Under the pieces are notes generated by a model, which did not search any database, had not been told where the DNA came from, and saw only the letters and a list, made by a program, of their open reading frames with translations. A stretch of DNA of 56,738 bases from an uncultured Eubacteriales bacterium (GTDB lineage Bacteria > Bacillota > Clostridia > Oscillospirales > Oscillospiraceae): the NCBI GenBank assembly GCA_900545405.1, contig UQYT01000015.1, positions 1 to 56,738 on the forward strand. The letters run 5' to 3'. Position numbers and translations under genes: made by a program. Positions 8,297-16,946 of the stretch are shown here, piece after piece (position 1 is the first letter of the stretch; each line of letters starts with the position of its first letter).

Positions 8297-9850
8297 ATGT
8301 TTGACGATCCGAATGTTGTCCTGCACTGCGAGCAGATCGAAAAGATATATCCCGGCACCAAGGCGCTCGACCACGTCTCCTTCGACGTGCTGCGGGGCAA
8401 GGTGAACGTGCTCATCGGCGAAAACGGCGCCGGCAAGAGCACGCTGATGAAGATAATCGCGGGCATCGAGCAGCCCTCCGGCGGCAAGCTCTATATGGAG
8501 GGCCAGGAAGTCTCGTTCAAGGACACCTCCGCCGCCCGGGCGAAGGGCATAGGCATCATCCACCAGGAGCTGAGCCTCTTCCCGAACCTCACCATAGCGC
8601 AGAACATCTACATGAACCACGAGAAGAAAAAGGGCCCCTTCGTGGACAACGCCGCCCATATCGAGGGCACCAAAAAGGTCCTGGCGCGGCTGCAGCACCA
8701 GATGCCGCCCAACACCCAGGTGGGCGACCTGCGCGTCGGCCAGCAGCAGATGGTCGAGATAGCCCGCAACCTCGTGGAGGAGGACCTCAAGATCCTCATC
8801 ATGGACGAGCCCACCTCCTCGCTCTCGAACCAGGAGGTCAAGGTCCTTTTCGGCATCATGCGCGAGCTGACCGAGGCCGGCATCTCCATCGTCTACATCT
8901 CCCACAGGCTTGAGGAGATCATGGAGATCGGCGACCACGTCACGATACTGCGCGACGGGCATTACGTCGCCGACGCGGATGTGAAGGACATCCAGCTCAG
9001 CTGGATAGTCACCAACATGGTCGGCGAGAACAAGAGCTACACCCGCACTCCCAGGAGCATCGACCTCAAGAAACAGCCCGTGGAGCTGAAGGTCGAGAAT
9101 CTCTGTCTGCCCAAGAAGGGCGGCGGCTGGCTGCTGCACAACGTCTCCTTCGAGGTGAAGAAGGGCGAGATATTCGGCATCTACGGCCTGCTCGGCGCGG
9201 GCCGGAGCGAGCTCATGGAGTGCATCATGGGCCTGCGCCCGGAGCACACGGGCGAGGTATATCTGGAGGGCAAAAAGCTGCGCATCGGCCAGACGGCGGA
9301 GCAGATAAAGCGCGGCCTCGCCATCGTCCCCGAGGACCGGCAGGGCGCCGGCCTCGTGCAGACGATGGACATCGAGAAGAACACCTCCCTCTCCAACCTA
9401 AAAAAATATGCAAAGCACCTCTTCCTCAGCCAGAAAGCGGAGGATGAGGACGTGGACAAGGTCATAGAAGAGATACACATCAAGGTCGCGGACAAAAAGC
9501 TGCCGATACTCTCGCTCTCCGGCGGCAACCAGCAGAAGGTCGTCATCGGCAAGGGCCTGCTCACCGGGCCCAAGATCCTGCTCATGGACGAGCCCTCCCG
9601 CGGCATAGACATCGGCGCCAAGACCGAGGTCTTCGATATCATCCACCAGTTCGCCGATCAGGGCCTGACGATACTCGTCGTCTCCTCGGAGCTCAAGGAG
9701 ATAATGAACATCGCAGACAGGATAATGGTCCTGTCGAATGGCGTTAAAACGGCGGAATTTATAGCGGGCGACGGTCTCACCGAGGACGACCTCGTCCTCG
9801 CCTCCTATGCCGGCCACCACACCGACTCCGAAGCAGAGGCCACAGCCTGA
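8297..9850 (+). CDS. Sugar ABC transporter ATPase, double-domain RbsA type
   Basis: A 517-residue ATPase with two nucleotide-binding domains in tandem, as in RbsA/MglA/XylG. Domain 1 (1-245) has Walker A GENGAGKS (41-48), the signature region VGQQQMVEIARNL and Walker B ILIMDEPTSSLS. Domain 2 (255-500) has a degenerate P-loop (GLLGAGRSE), the signature LSGGNQQKVVIGKGL and ILLMDEPSRGIDIGA. One weak and one strong site is normal for the family. The ATG at 8297 is preceded by AGGTGAGG; the GTG at 8288 is less likely. It energises the permease that follows. Confidence 0.93.
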   Translation: MFDDPNVVLHCEQIEKIYPGTKALDHVSFDVLRGKVNVLIGENGAGKSTLMKIIAGIEQPSGGKLYMEGQEVSFKDTSAARAKGIGIIHQELSLFPNLTIAQNIYMNHEKKKGPFVDNAAHIEGTKKVLARLQHQMPPNTQVGDLRVGQQQMVEIARNLVEEDLKILIMDEPTSSLSNQEVKVLFGIMRELTEAGISIVYISHRLEEIMEIGDHVTILRDGHYVADADVKDIQLSWIVTNMVGENKSYTRTPRSIDLKKQPVELKVENLCLPKKGGGWLLHNVSFEVKKGEIFGIYGLLGAGRSELMECIMGLRPEHTGEVYLEGKKLRIGQTAEQIKRGLAIVPEDRQGAGLVQTMDIEKNTSLSNLKKYAKHLFLSQKAEDEDVDKVIEEIHIKVADKKLPILSLSGGNQQKVVIGKGLLTGPKILLMDEPSRGIDIGAKTEVFDIIHQFADQGLTILVVSSELKEIMNIADRIMVLSNGVKTAEFIAGDGLTEDDLVLASYAGHHTDSEAEATA

Positions 9851-9870
9851 ACGAAAAGGGGAGCGACGAG

Positions 9871-10911
9871 ATGAAAACCAAGAAACAGTACGATAAAAAC
9901 GACTTTATAATGACACTCCTGAAGGGCCGCACCTTCATCGTCCTCATCATCCTCGTGGTGCTTTTCAGCGTGCTGAGCGAGAACTTCTTCTCGACTTCCA
10001 CCCTGCTGATGGTCGCAAAGCACGTTGCGCTCTACGGCATCCTGGCCATAGGCATGACCTATGTCATCATAACGGGCGGCATCGACCTCTCCGTGGGCAG
10101 CGTGGTCGGCCTCGCCGGCATGATAGGCGGCTATCTCATCCAGAACGGCCTGACGGTCGGCGGCTATACGCTGTACTTCAGCGTACCCATGGTCATCCTC
10201 ATCGTCATCTTGCTGGGCTGCGTCATAGGCTGGATAAACGGCGCTGTCATAACCAAGCTGCGCGTCGCGCCCTTCATAGCCACGCTGGGCACCATGTACA
10301 TCTGCCGCGGCTTTGCAAACATCATCTCCAGCGGCAGGACCTTCTCCTCGCTGGCCGGCTATGAGGGCCTGGGCAACACCGGCTTCAAGTTCATGGGCTC
10401 CTCCGTCATGGGCATACCCGTGGGCGCGATACTGCTGGTCATCCTCTCCGTGATAACGGCCATAATCCTGCGCAAGACCACCTTCGGCTGGCACGTCTAC
10501 GCCGTCGGCGGCAACGAGCGCGCGGCCAGGATGAGCGGCATCAAGCCCGACCGCATCAAGATCTACGTCTACATGCTCTCCGGCGCCTGCGCCGCCCTCG
10601 TCGGCATCATCAACACCGCCCAGCTCATGGCGGCCCACCCCGCCGGCGGCGACGGCTGGGAGATGAACGCCATCGCGGCCTCCGTCCTCGGCGGCACCTC
10701 CATGGCCGGCGGCATCGGCACCATAGGCGGCACCTTCGTCGGCGCCTTCGTCATCGGCGTGCTCAACGACGGCATGGCCATGTGCGGCGTCACCGAGTTC
10801 TGGCAGAACGTCATCAAGGGCGCCGTCATCATCTTCGCCGTCGTCATCGACCAGTATCAGCGCAACCTGCAGGCCAAGATGGCCCTGCGCGTCAAGAACG
10901 AGGCGAAGTGA
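9871..10911 (+). CDS. Sugar ABC transporter permease, RbsC type
   Basis: A 346-residue integral membrane protein with the pattern of RbsC-family permeases: a first segment (FIVLIILVVLFSVLSENFFS), the conserved GMTYVIITGGIDLSVGSVVG region, an EAA-like cytoplasmic loop around GGNERAARMSGIKPDRIK, and the late glycine-rich segment SVLGGTSMAGGIGTIGGTFVG. It would form the channel as a homodimer. It lies 20 bases after the ATPase and one base before rbsD. Confidence 0.93.
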   Translation: MKTKKQYDKNDFIMTLLKGRTFIVLIILVVLFSVLSENFFSTSTLLMVAKHVALYGILAIGMTYVIITGGIDLSVGSVVGLAGMIGGYLIQNGLTVGGYTLYFSVPMVILIVILLGCVIGWINGAVITKLRVAPFIATLGTMYICRGFANIISSGRTFSSLAGYEGLGNTGFKFMGSSVMGIPVGAILLVILSVITAIILRKTTFGWHVYAVGGNERAARMSGIKPDRIKIYVYMLSGACAALVGIINTAQLMAAHPAGGDGWEMNAIAASVLGGTSMAGGIGTIGGTFVGAFVIGVLNDGMAMCGVTEFWQNVIKGAVIIFAVVIDQYQRNLQAKMALRVKNEAK

Positions 10912-10912
10912 C

Positions 10913-11308
10913 ATGAAAAAGACCGGAATACTCAACGCCCAGCTCATGGGCCTCATCACCGCCCTCGGCCACAAGGACCAGTTCATGATAGCCGACGCCG
11001 GCATGCCCATCCCCAAGGGGGTCGAGATAGTCGACCTCGTCCTCGTCGGCGGCGTGCCCAGCTTCAGGCAGGTCATGGACGCAGTGCTCGCGGAGACCTG
11101 TGTCGAGAGCTATACGCTCGCGGAGGAGATTGACGACTACAACCCGGAGCTGCTAAACTATATGCAGGAAAAACTGGCCGGGCTGCCCTGCGAGAAGATA
11201 CCGCACACGGAGCTAAAACGGCGCTCCGCGGGCATCAAATTTGCCATCCGCACGGGCGAGTTCACGCCGTATCCCAACGTTATTCTGACCGCCGGCTGCA
11301 TCTTCTGA
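10913..11308 (+). CDS. rbsD: D-ribose pyranase
   Basis: A 131-residue protein matching RbsD along its length, including the N-terminal KTGILNAQLMGLITALGHKD with the catalytic histidine at position 20 and the C-terminal FAIRTGEFTPYPNVIL. RbsD interconverts beta-pyran and beta-furan ribose so that ribokinase receives the furanose. Together with rbsK downstream it argues that ribose, or a sugar whose ring form must be corrected in the same way, enters through this importer. It follows the permease after a single base. Confidence 0.93.
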   Translation: MKKTGILNAQLMGLITALGHKDQFMIADAGMPIPKGVEIVDLVLVGGVPSFRQVMDAVLAETCVESYTLAEEIDDYNPELLNYMQEKLAGLPCEKIPHTELKRRSAGIKFAIRTGEFTPYPNVILTAGCIF

Positions 11309-11328
11309 GGCCGGAGAAGGGAGCGGGC

Positions 11329-12213
11329 ATGAAGGCTCTGTGCTTTGGTTCCATGAACATCGACTACGTCTATTCCCTGGACCACATCGTCGGGCCGGGG
11401 GAGACGATATTCTCCACGGGGCGCGAGATCTTCGCGGGCGGCAAGGGGCTCAACCAGTCCGTCGCCATGGCCAAGGCCGGGCTGCCGGTCTGGCACGCGG
11501 GCATCTGCGGCGCGGGCGGCGAGCTGCTCGTCGAAACGCTGGAGAGCAGCGGGGTGAACACCTCGCTAATAAGGCACGAGGACACCCCGACGGGCCACAC
11601 CATCATTCAGGTGGACGCCAAGGGCCAGAACTGCATCATCGTCTACGGCGGCACGAACCGCCGCATCACGCCGGAGTACATAGCGGAGGCGCTCTCCGGC
11701 TTCGGCGAGGGCGACATGGTGCTGCTGCAAAACGAGGTGAACCGCCTGGGCGAGATAATCGACGCCGCCCACGCGCGCGGGATGCGCGTCGTGCTCAATC
11801 CCTCGCCCTTCGACTCCGCGGTGCTCGAGTGCGACCTCGACAAGGTGGACCTGTTCCTGGTCAACGAGATAGAGGGCTCGCAGATAAGCGGGCTGCCGGC
11901 CACGGAGCCGGAGGCGATACTCGACTGGTTCGCCTCGGCGCACCCGAAGTCGGCCGTGATACTTACCCTGGGCGCGGACGGCGCCTGGTATTCGGACGCC
12001 GCCGTCCGGCGCTATCAGAGCGCCGTGCCGACCAAGGCGGTGGACACCACGGCGGCCGGCGACACGTTCACGGGCTTCTTCCTCGAGGGCTGGATGACCG
12101 GCAGGAGCATAGAGGAGTCGCTGCTGCGCGCGGCGCGGGCGTCCTCCATAGCCGTGTCCAGGCCCGGCGCAGCCCCGTCCATCCCCTCCGCCGCGGAGCT
12201 CGACGGCGTATGA
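11329..12213 (+). CDS. rbsK: Ribokinase (PfkB family)
   Basis: A 294-residue PfkB-family kinase. The N-terminal signature is FAGGKGLNQSVAMAKAG (sugar binding) and the C-terminal one is DTTAAGDTFTGFFLEG, whose aspartate is the expected catalytic base of the anion-hole motif. It produces ribose 5-phosphate, which the transketolase in the same operon can use as acceptor. GAGAAGGGAG provides the ribosome binding site. Its stop overlaps the next start (ATGA). A related deoxyribose or other pentose kinase is the alternative. Confidence 0.88.
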   Translation: MKALCFGSMNIDYVYSLDHIVGPGETIFSTGREIFAGGKGLNQSVAMAKAGLPVWHAGICGAGGELLVETLESSGVNTSLIRHEDTPTGHTIIQVDAKGQNCIIVYGGTNRRITPEYIAEALSGFGEGDMVLLQNEVNRLGEIIDAAHARGMRVVLNPSPFDSAVLECDLDKVDLFLVNEIEGSQISGLPATEPEAILDWFASAHPKSAVILTLGADGAWYSDAAVRRYQSAVPTKAVDTTAAGDTFTGFFLEGWMTGRSIEESLLRAARASSIAVSRPGAAPSIPSAAELDGV

Positions 12214-12446
12214 AAAGGGGAAAGCGCTCAGTCCGCAGCGGCATGCTGATCCGCCTGCTGGCGATACTGTACCTGCCGTACCTGATGTTTTCGATGTATA
12301 GGAATTACACCTCAGGCGAGGCCGGAGTGTCTCTGGCGCTGTTCATCGCCTTGATGGCCGTCATGGGCATAGCCGAGATAGCCATTGCAGTCTCGGCCGT
12401 CCGGCTCTGGCTGGGGCATTGCAAGGAAGAGGAAAAAGAAGACTAG
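12210..12446 (+). CDS. Small two-segment membrane protein coupled to rbsK
   Basis: A 78-residue protein in an ATGA overlap with rbsK, so almost certainly co-translated. The start MKRGKRSVRSG is basic; two hydrophobic segments follow (about residues 12-30, MLIRLLAILYLPYLMFSM, and 40-68, beginning LALFIALMAVMGIAEIA), and the end is acidic (CKEEEKED). I do not recognise the family. It is the last gene before the operon terminator, so it may be an accessory of the importer or unrelated to sugar use. Confidence 0.65.
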   Translation: MKRGKRSVRSGMLIRLLAILYLPYLMFSMYRNYTSGEAGVSLALFIALMAVMGIAEIAIAVSAVRLWLGHCKEEEKED

Positions 12447-12526
12447 ACCAGCTCCCGTTTCACGAAGCGCACGGGAAAGCTCCCGGCGAAGCGCGAATAC
12501 CCGGGCGGAAGTCTGCGAAAAACTCC

Positions 12527-12571
12527 AAGCGCCATAGGGCACAGCTTTGAGCTGCACCCTATGGCGCTTTT
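12527..12571. terminator. Strong terminator closing the sugar operon
   Basis: AAGCGCCATAGGG pairs with CCCTATGGCGCTT around an inner CAGC/GCTG stem, followed by TTT. It lies between converging transcripts (the plus-strand operon and the minus-strand gene at 12611) and could serve both. Confidence 0.88.
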
Positions 12572-12610
12572 GTCAACTTATATTATGGTTCCGGGCCGCT
12601 GACAGCTCCG

Positions 12611-14650
12611 TCATGTCACCGCATAGACCGCGCTCCTGAATGCCTGCCAGGTGTCCAGGTCTGCGAGGCCGTAGCGCAGTATCAGATTCAGCGCCGCATC
12701 CAGGGCATGGGCCGGGTCGCACCACACGTCCGGTTCGTAGCCCTTGAAGTCCACATTTTCAGTTGTGAAGCTGAGCCCGAACGAGGCGCCGAAGCTGAAG
12801 TATATGCCCGAGCGGGGCAGGCGGAAGCTCATAACGTTCCCGCAGATCTGATAGCCGCTGGAGTTGCTGCCCACCACCAGCACGTTGTCCAGCTCGCGCA
12901 GGAAGTTGAGCATGCTCTCTCCGGAGGAGCCGCACATGTCATCCACCAGGACGATCATCGGTATGTCGTTGGGCAGCTGCCGTCCCTCCAGGTTTGCCAC
13001 GTGGTAATAGAAACCCGACGTGCCCTCCTCGGGCGCGAAGCCGTCCCTGACGCCGGCGGCGTTTCGCAGCGCGCTCACGCGGGTGCTCCAGGCCGCGGTG
13101 GTCTCCGGCTGCTGACCGCAGAAATTTTCGACCCAGCTCCTGCCGAACTCATCGGCGCCCCCTCCGTTTGCGCGGATATCGAATATTATCAGTTTTGCGT
13201 CGCGCACCTTGGCCGCATCGGCTGCAAAGCCGTCCAGCAGCTCCTTGTAGGAGAGGTCAAAGTTGCGCTCCGAGATATAGACGACCCCGTTCTCGCGCAG
13301 CAGATTGTAGTCCGGCACGCGCATGGACTCGGAATACGGCTCGCTCTCGGTCCAGGTCAGGCGCTCGCTCCTGGTCTCGCCGGCGGCGTTTTTGAGTGTG
13401 ACGGTGGACTCTGTCATGTCGGCTGGCCGGCAGAAGAGCACCGGCGCCCAGCACAGCTCGCCCGCGCGCGTCAGCGAAGGCTCCATGCGCACTCTGCTGT
13501 CTGAAAAGCTGGTGAAATACCACTTTTCGCCGCCAATATACTTGTAATAGCCCGCATCATCCTGCGCCCAGCTCTGGTCGGGGCAGTAGAAATATTCATA
13601 GCGGAAGAGCTCCTCCCGGGTCCTGACGTCCCCGGCTTGGAAATGCGCGTCGCGCACGAAGTCAAGCGTCCCGGAGAGCTTCTGCTCAAGTTCGGAGCTG
13701 CGCACGGCGCTGCGCCCATCCAGCCAGGCCATTACCTCCGCCCTGGCCGCGTCGAAGTTCTCCGCGCCGAAGTAGTAATACGCCCCGTAGGCGGCCTCGA
13801 CCGCGCGGAAGAACAGGTCAACGTCGGCCGCGGCCTGTTCGCGGCTCATGCTTCCGCTGCCGCTGCGCCCGGTGTCCACCAGCGCGGCGATCTCCTCTGC
13901 GCTGAGCAGATCCGTCGTCTCCGGGTCATTGACTATGTAGTCCGTAAAGCCGTCGAAAACCTCGCCGCTCTCAAAGAGCTGCTTGTGCTCCGCCGAGGCG
14001 GCATCCATGACGGCGTCAAAGTCCGCGCTCGGCGGGTCCTGGGCGCTGATCTTCTCGAGCAAGGTGCTGTCCGAGCCCTTCAGCTCCTGCGAGAGCGCCG
14101 AGAGGGACACGATTGCCGCGTCCCCGCGCACGAAGGCGCCGTTGTTGGCTGCTCCGTATTCCCCGGACGTGACGCCGAGTTCGTCCGTCAGCTCCCACGC
14201 GCGCTCCCAGTCGAAATCACCCGCGGCATCGTCATAGCCGAGCGCGCGCAGGATGAACGTGAGGTACTGCGCCGAGGTCACGCGCTCGCCGCTGCTGAAG
14301 GTGGTGTCCCCCGTGCCGGTGGTGAGGCCGTTTTCATACGCCAGGCCGACATAGGGCTCTGCCCAGGCGGGCACATCGGTAAAGGGCGTCTCCCATTTCC
14401 CGCTCAGGGCCTCGTTTTCCCTGCCCAGCAGGCGCACGAGCATTGTCACCGCTTCGCTGCGCGTCATGGCGCGGCCCAGCTCGAAGACGGGCGCCCCGTC
14501 AGAGTCCGTTCCGGCGCCCTGGAAGAGGCCCAGGGCGTAAAGCGCATCCGCCGCGTCCTCCGCCTCGGTTCCGGCGGCCAGGGCAGCCGGCGCAAGGCTC
14601 AGCAGCAGGGTGAGCACAAGTACAGTAGCCAGTGCTTTTTTCAATTCCAT
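12611..14650 (-). CDS. Secreted S-layer-homology protein with S41 (C-terminal-processing) peptidase domain
   Basis: A 679-residue protein. Residues 1-26 are a signal peptide ending ALAAG. Residues 30-190 hold SLH-type repeats (AMTRSEAVTMLVRLLG, FTDVPAWAEPYVGLAYENGL, GERVTSAQYLTFILRALGY), which anchor proteins to cell-wall polymers. The C-terminal part is an S41 serine peptidase fold: FDIRANGGG at 490-498 and GSSGES at 574-579, the latter holding the expected nucleophile serine. No PDZ domain is evident. Its substrate is unknown; cell-surface protein processing is the natural role. It has its own consensus promoter. Confidence 0.82.
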   Translation of the reverse strand: MELKKALATVLVLTLLLSLAPAALAAGTEAEDAADALYALGLFQGAGTDSDGAPVFELGRAMTRSEAVTMLVRLLGRENEALSGKWETPFTDVPAWAEPYVGLAYENGLTTGTGDTTFSSGERVTSAQYLTFILRALGYDDAAGDFDWERAWELTDELGVTSGEYGAANNGAFVRGDAAIVSLSALSQELKGSDSTLLEKISAQDPPSADFDAVMDAASAEHKQLFESGEVFDGFTDYIVNDPETTDLLSAEEIAALVDTGRSGSGSMSREQAAADVDLFFRAVEAAYGAYYYFGAENFDAARAEVMAWLDGRSAVRSSELEQKLSGTLDFVRDAHFQAGDVRTREELFRYEYFYCPDQSWAQDDAGYYKYIGGEKWYFTSFSDSRVRMEPSLTRAGELCWAPVLFCRPADMTESTVTLKNAAGETRSERLTWTESEPYSESMRVPDYNLLRENGVVYISERNFDLSYKELLDGFAADAAKVRDAKLIIFDIRANGGGADEFGRSWVENFCGQQPETTAAWSTRVSALRNAAGVRDGFAPEEGTSGFYYHVANLEGRQLPNDIPMIVLVDDMCGSSGESMLNFLRELDNVLVVGSNSSGYQICGNVMSFRLPRSGIYFSFGASFGLSFTTENVDFKGYEPDVWCDPAHALDAALNLILRYGLADLDTWQAFRSAVYAVT

Positions 14651-14691
14651 TCCCTTCCATCTCTACCGAATTGAGCAAATTTGACATCAAA

Positions 14692-14720
14692 ATTATATCT
14701 GCGCCCCTCTCCGCTGTCAA
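14692..14720 (-). promoter_or_regulatory. Consensus promoter of the SLH/S41 surface protein gene
   Basis: On the minus strand TTGACA (14720-14715), 17 bases, TATAAT (14697-14692). A perfect match to the vegetative consensus, 42 bases before the start codon at 14650. Confidence 0.85.
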
Positions 14721-14727
14721 CAAAACG

Positions 14728-14750
14728 AAAACGCCCCCGCCAGCAGGGCG
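14728..14750 (-). terminator. Probable terminator after the ABC permease gene
   Basis: On the minus strand CGCCC pairs with GGGCG over a nine-base loop and is followed by TTTT. It ends the ECF sigma/ABC operon just before the surface-protein promoter. The stem is short. Confidence 0.5.
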
Positions 14751-14783
14751 AAAAAACAGCCCCTAAATTCAAAGTGCAGCCCG

Positions 14784-16049
14784 TCAGCTGCCGTGGCGGC
14801 GGTAGGCGCGCACGGTCAGGGCGAACCATATAGGTATCTGCACGGCCGTGGCGGTGAGCATGACGTAGGGTGACCATGTGACGAAATCGCCTATCCACAG
14901 GAAGCGCAGGCCCGTCAGCTCGTCCATCATCGCACCGGTCAGGGACACGCCGCCGGAGGGCAGGCAGAGGCGGAGCCAGTTGAGGAGGTTGCCCTCCGCC
15001 GCGGCAAAGCCGTGGCCAAAGCTCCCGCCGGCCATGAACATGCGTATTATTGTGGGTATGAGCGCGACGGCTGCGGATATGGCCACAACGCCGAGCGAGC
15101 TCCTCAGCCGCGACGAGACAAAGAGCGTGAAGGCGTTCACGGCCAGGAAGGCGAGCAGGCTCGACAGCACTATCCACCCCAAAACGCCCATGGCGTCGAG
15201 TCCCTGAGGGTTGAACGCCACCTGCAGCAGCTCCCCCGAGGTGATGTCGTCAAAGCCGAAGGCGAAATACATTACCGCCAGGAAGGAGCCGAAGCAAAGG
15301 GCGAAAACACCGAGGTCTATCAGGAGCGCCGAGCCCATCTTCGCCGCCGCCAGCCGTCCGCGGCCGTGCCGGGTGCAGTGCAGGATGTCGTCGGCCCCGC
15401 TCGCGTAATCCGAGGAGAAGATGGGCGCGGTGATGACGACGCAGATGAGCGTCACGAGCAGCGCGCACAATCCGAGGCTGCTGAAGGCGTTCGTTGAGCT
15501 GATGCCGTAGCTGTATTGGAAGTTCCCGCTTTCGGCGCTCAGGCGGGACATGGCGTATTCCACGACCTGGGGCGTCTGCTCGTATTTTTCGCTCAGCGTC
15601 CGCTCCAGGGTATCGAGCCGCTCCTGATAGTAGTTTTGCGCGCGCTCCGGCGAGATGTCGGCCGAGGTCAGCGCCGCGCCGAAGTCGTCGGAAAACGCGT
15701 AATATATCCACGTGAACACCGGCGAATACGGCCCCAGCACCGAGTTGCTTATGTCCGGCGGAATGTCGTAGTCCGTGCCGTACCGCGCCAGCAGCTCGTG
15801 GTGCAGCGCCACGGCGGAGGCGAAGAGCTCCGGCGTCACCTCGCCGCGGATGACGGAATACCGCTCCCGGTTTTCCTCGTATACGCCCACGCCCCTGACT
15901 ATCTCGGTGGGCTCGTCGCCGTGGTCTATGTACTTGACGACCTGCCTGACGGTGGAGAAGGCCGAGGCCAGGCATATGGCCAGGGCGATGGCGGCGAGCC
16001 GCCAGGTCGAGCGCGTTTTCAAAATGCGCTTCAATTCGACTCTCAGCAC
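14784..16049 (-). CDS. ABC exporter permease (ABC-2 type)
   Basis: A 421-residue membrane protein with a short N-terminal cytoplasmic part (LRVELKRILKTRSTWR), one membrane segment, a long extracytoplasmic stretch of about 160 residues, and then five further segments (for example LGLCALLVTLICVVITAPIF and LGVVAISAAVALIPTII). This is the pattern of ABC-2 exporters. I chose the GTG at 16049, because GGGAGGAG precedes it and it overlaps the ATPase stop; the opening upstream of it would cover the end of the ATPase gene. Partner of the ATPase at 16043. The exported compound is unknown. Confidence 0.8.
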   Translation of the reverse strand: MLRVELKRILKTRSTWRLAAIALAICLASAFSTVRQVVKYIDHGDEPTEIVRGVGVYEENRERYSVIRGEVTPELFASAVALHHELLARYGTDYDIPPDISNSVLGPYSPVFTWIYYAFSDDFGAALTSADISPERAQNYYQERLDTLERTLSEKYEQTPQVVEYAMSRLSAESGNFQYSYGISSTNAFSSLGLCALLVTLICVVITAPIFSSDYASGADDILHCTRHGRGRLAAAKMGSALLIDLGVFALCFGSFLAVMYFAFGFDDITSGELLQVAFNPQGLDAMGVLGWIVLSSLLAFLAVNAFTLFVSSRLRSSLGVVAISAAVALIPTIIRMFMAGGSFGHGFAAAEGNLLNWLRLCLPSGGVSLTGAMMDELTGLRFLWIGDFVTWSPYVMLTATAVQIPIWFALTVRAYRRHGS

Positions 16050-16936
16050 CGCTCCTCCCCCCTTTCCGGCGTCTCCTGCCTGAACAGCCACAGGTACAGG
16101 TCCTCAAGGCGCGGCTCCGCCGGGCGCGAGCCGGGGATGTCCGGCGCATCGGATATGTAGCGGACGCTGACCGCGCCGTCCGGCTCGCCCCTCATGCTCA
16201 CTATGCGCACGGCGCGCTCGAATAGGGCCAGCTCATCTTGCCCTATGACGGCCGTGAACACCTTTCCGGCGACGGCCTCCAGGAGCTGCTCCGTCGCTCC
16301 GACGTCCACTATCCGCCCGTCCTTCATTATCATGTTCTGCGCGGCGATGTACTCCACGTCCGAGACGATGTGCGTGGAGATGAGCACGATGCGGTCCTGC
16401 GCAAATTCCGACAGCAGGTTCCGAAAACGCACCCTCTCCCCGGGGTCGAGGCCGCTGGTCGGCTCGTCGAGTATGAGGATGTCCGGGTCGTTGAGCAGGG
16501 CCTGAGCTATCCCCACGCGCCGCTGCATGCCGCCCGAGAGCTTTTTTATCGGCTTTTTTCTGACCTCAGTCAGGTTGAGCAGCTCCAGCAGCTCGTCTAT
16601 CCTGCCGCGGTATGCGCGCCTGCCGAGGCCCTTGAGCGTGGCCACATATTCGAGGTAGTCCACAACGTTGAACTCCGGGTAAAACCCGAAGCTCTGTGGG
16701 AGATAGCCCAGCGCGTCGCGGTAGGCCTCGCCCAGGGCCGAGGTGTCTATGCCGTCACAGAGCACCCTCCCCGAGCTGGGCGTCAGGATGCCCGTGAGCA
16801 TCCTCATTAGCGTGGTCTTCCCGGCGCCGTTTGCGCCTATCAGGCCCCAGACGCCGGGGGTTATCGTGAGATTCGCGTCGCGCACGGCGGTCTTTTTGCC
16901 GTAGCGCTTGCTGAGGTCTCTTATCTCCAGTTCCAT
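16043..16936 (-). CDS. ABC exporter ATPase
   Basis: A 297-residue single-domain ATPase: Walker A GANGAGKT near residue 34, signature LSGGMQRRVGIAQALL and Walker B ILILDEPTSGLD. About 70 residues after the domain (VAGKVFTAVIGQDELALF onwards) are typical of export-type ATPases. It overlaps the permease by seven bases and lies ten bases after the membrane protein gene, so the three are co-transcribed with the sigma factor. Self-resistance or envelope-stress export is the common role of this arrangement; the cargo cannot be deduced. Confidence 0.9.
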   Translation of the reverse strand: MELEIRDLSKRYGKKTAVRDANLTITPGVWGLIGANGAGKTTLMRMLTGILTPSSGRVLCDGIDTSALGEAYRDALGYLPQSFGFYPEFNVVDYLEYVATLKGLGRRAYRGRIDELLELLNLTEVRKKPIKKLSGGMQRRVGIAQALLNDPDILILDEPTSGLDPGERVRFRNLLSEFAQDRIVLISTHIVSDVEYIAAQNMIMKDGRIVDVGATEQLLEAVAGKVFTAVIGQDELALFERAVRIVSMRGEPDGAVSVRYISDAPDIPGSRPAEPRLEDLYLWLFRQETPERGEERC

Positions 16937-16946
16937 GCCGCACCTC

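Noticed and set aside
6502..8487. A 661-codon open frame on the minus strand opposite the binding-protein, DUF2291 and ATPase genes
   Set aside because: It is a by-product of high GC3 in the plus-strand genes; its product is low-complexity Gly/Val/Ala/Asp/Leu with no fold, and it crosses the strong hairpins.
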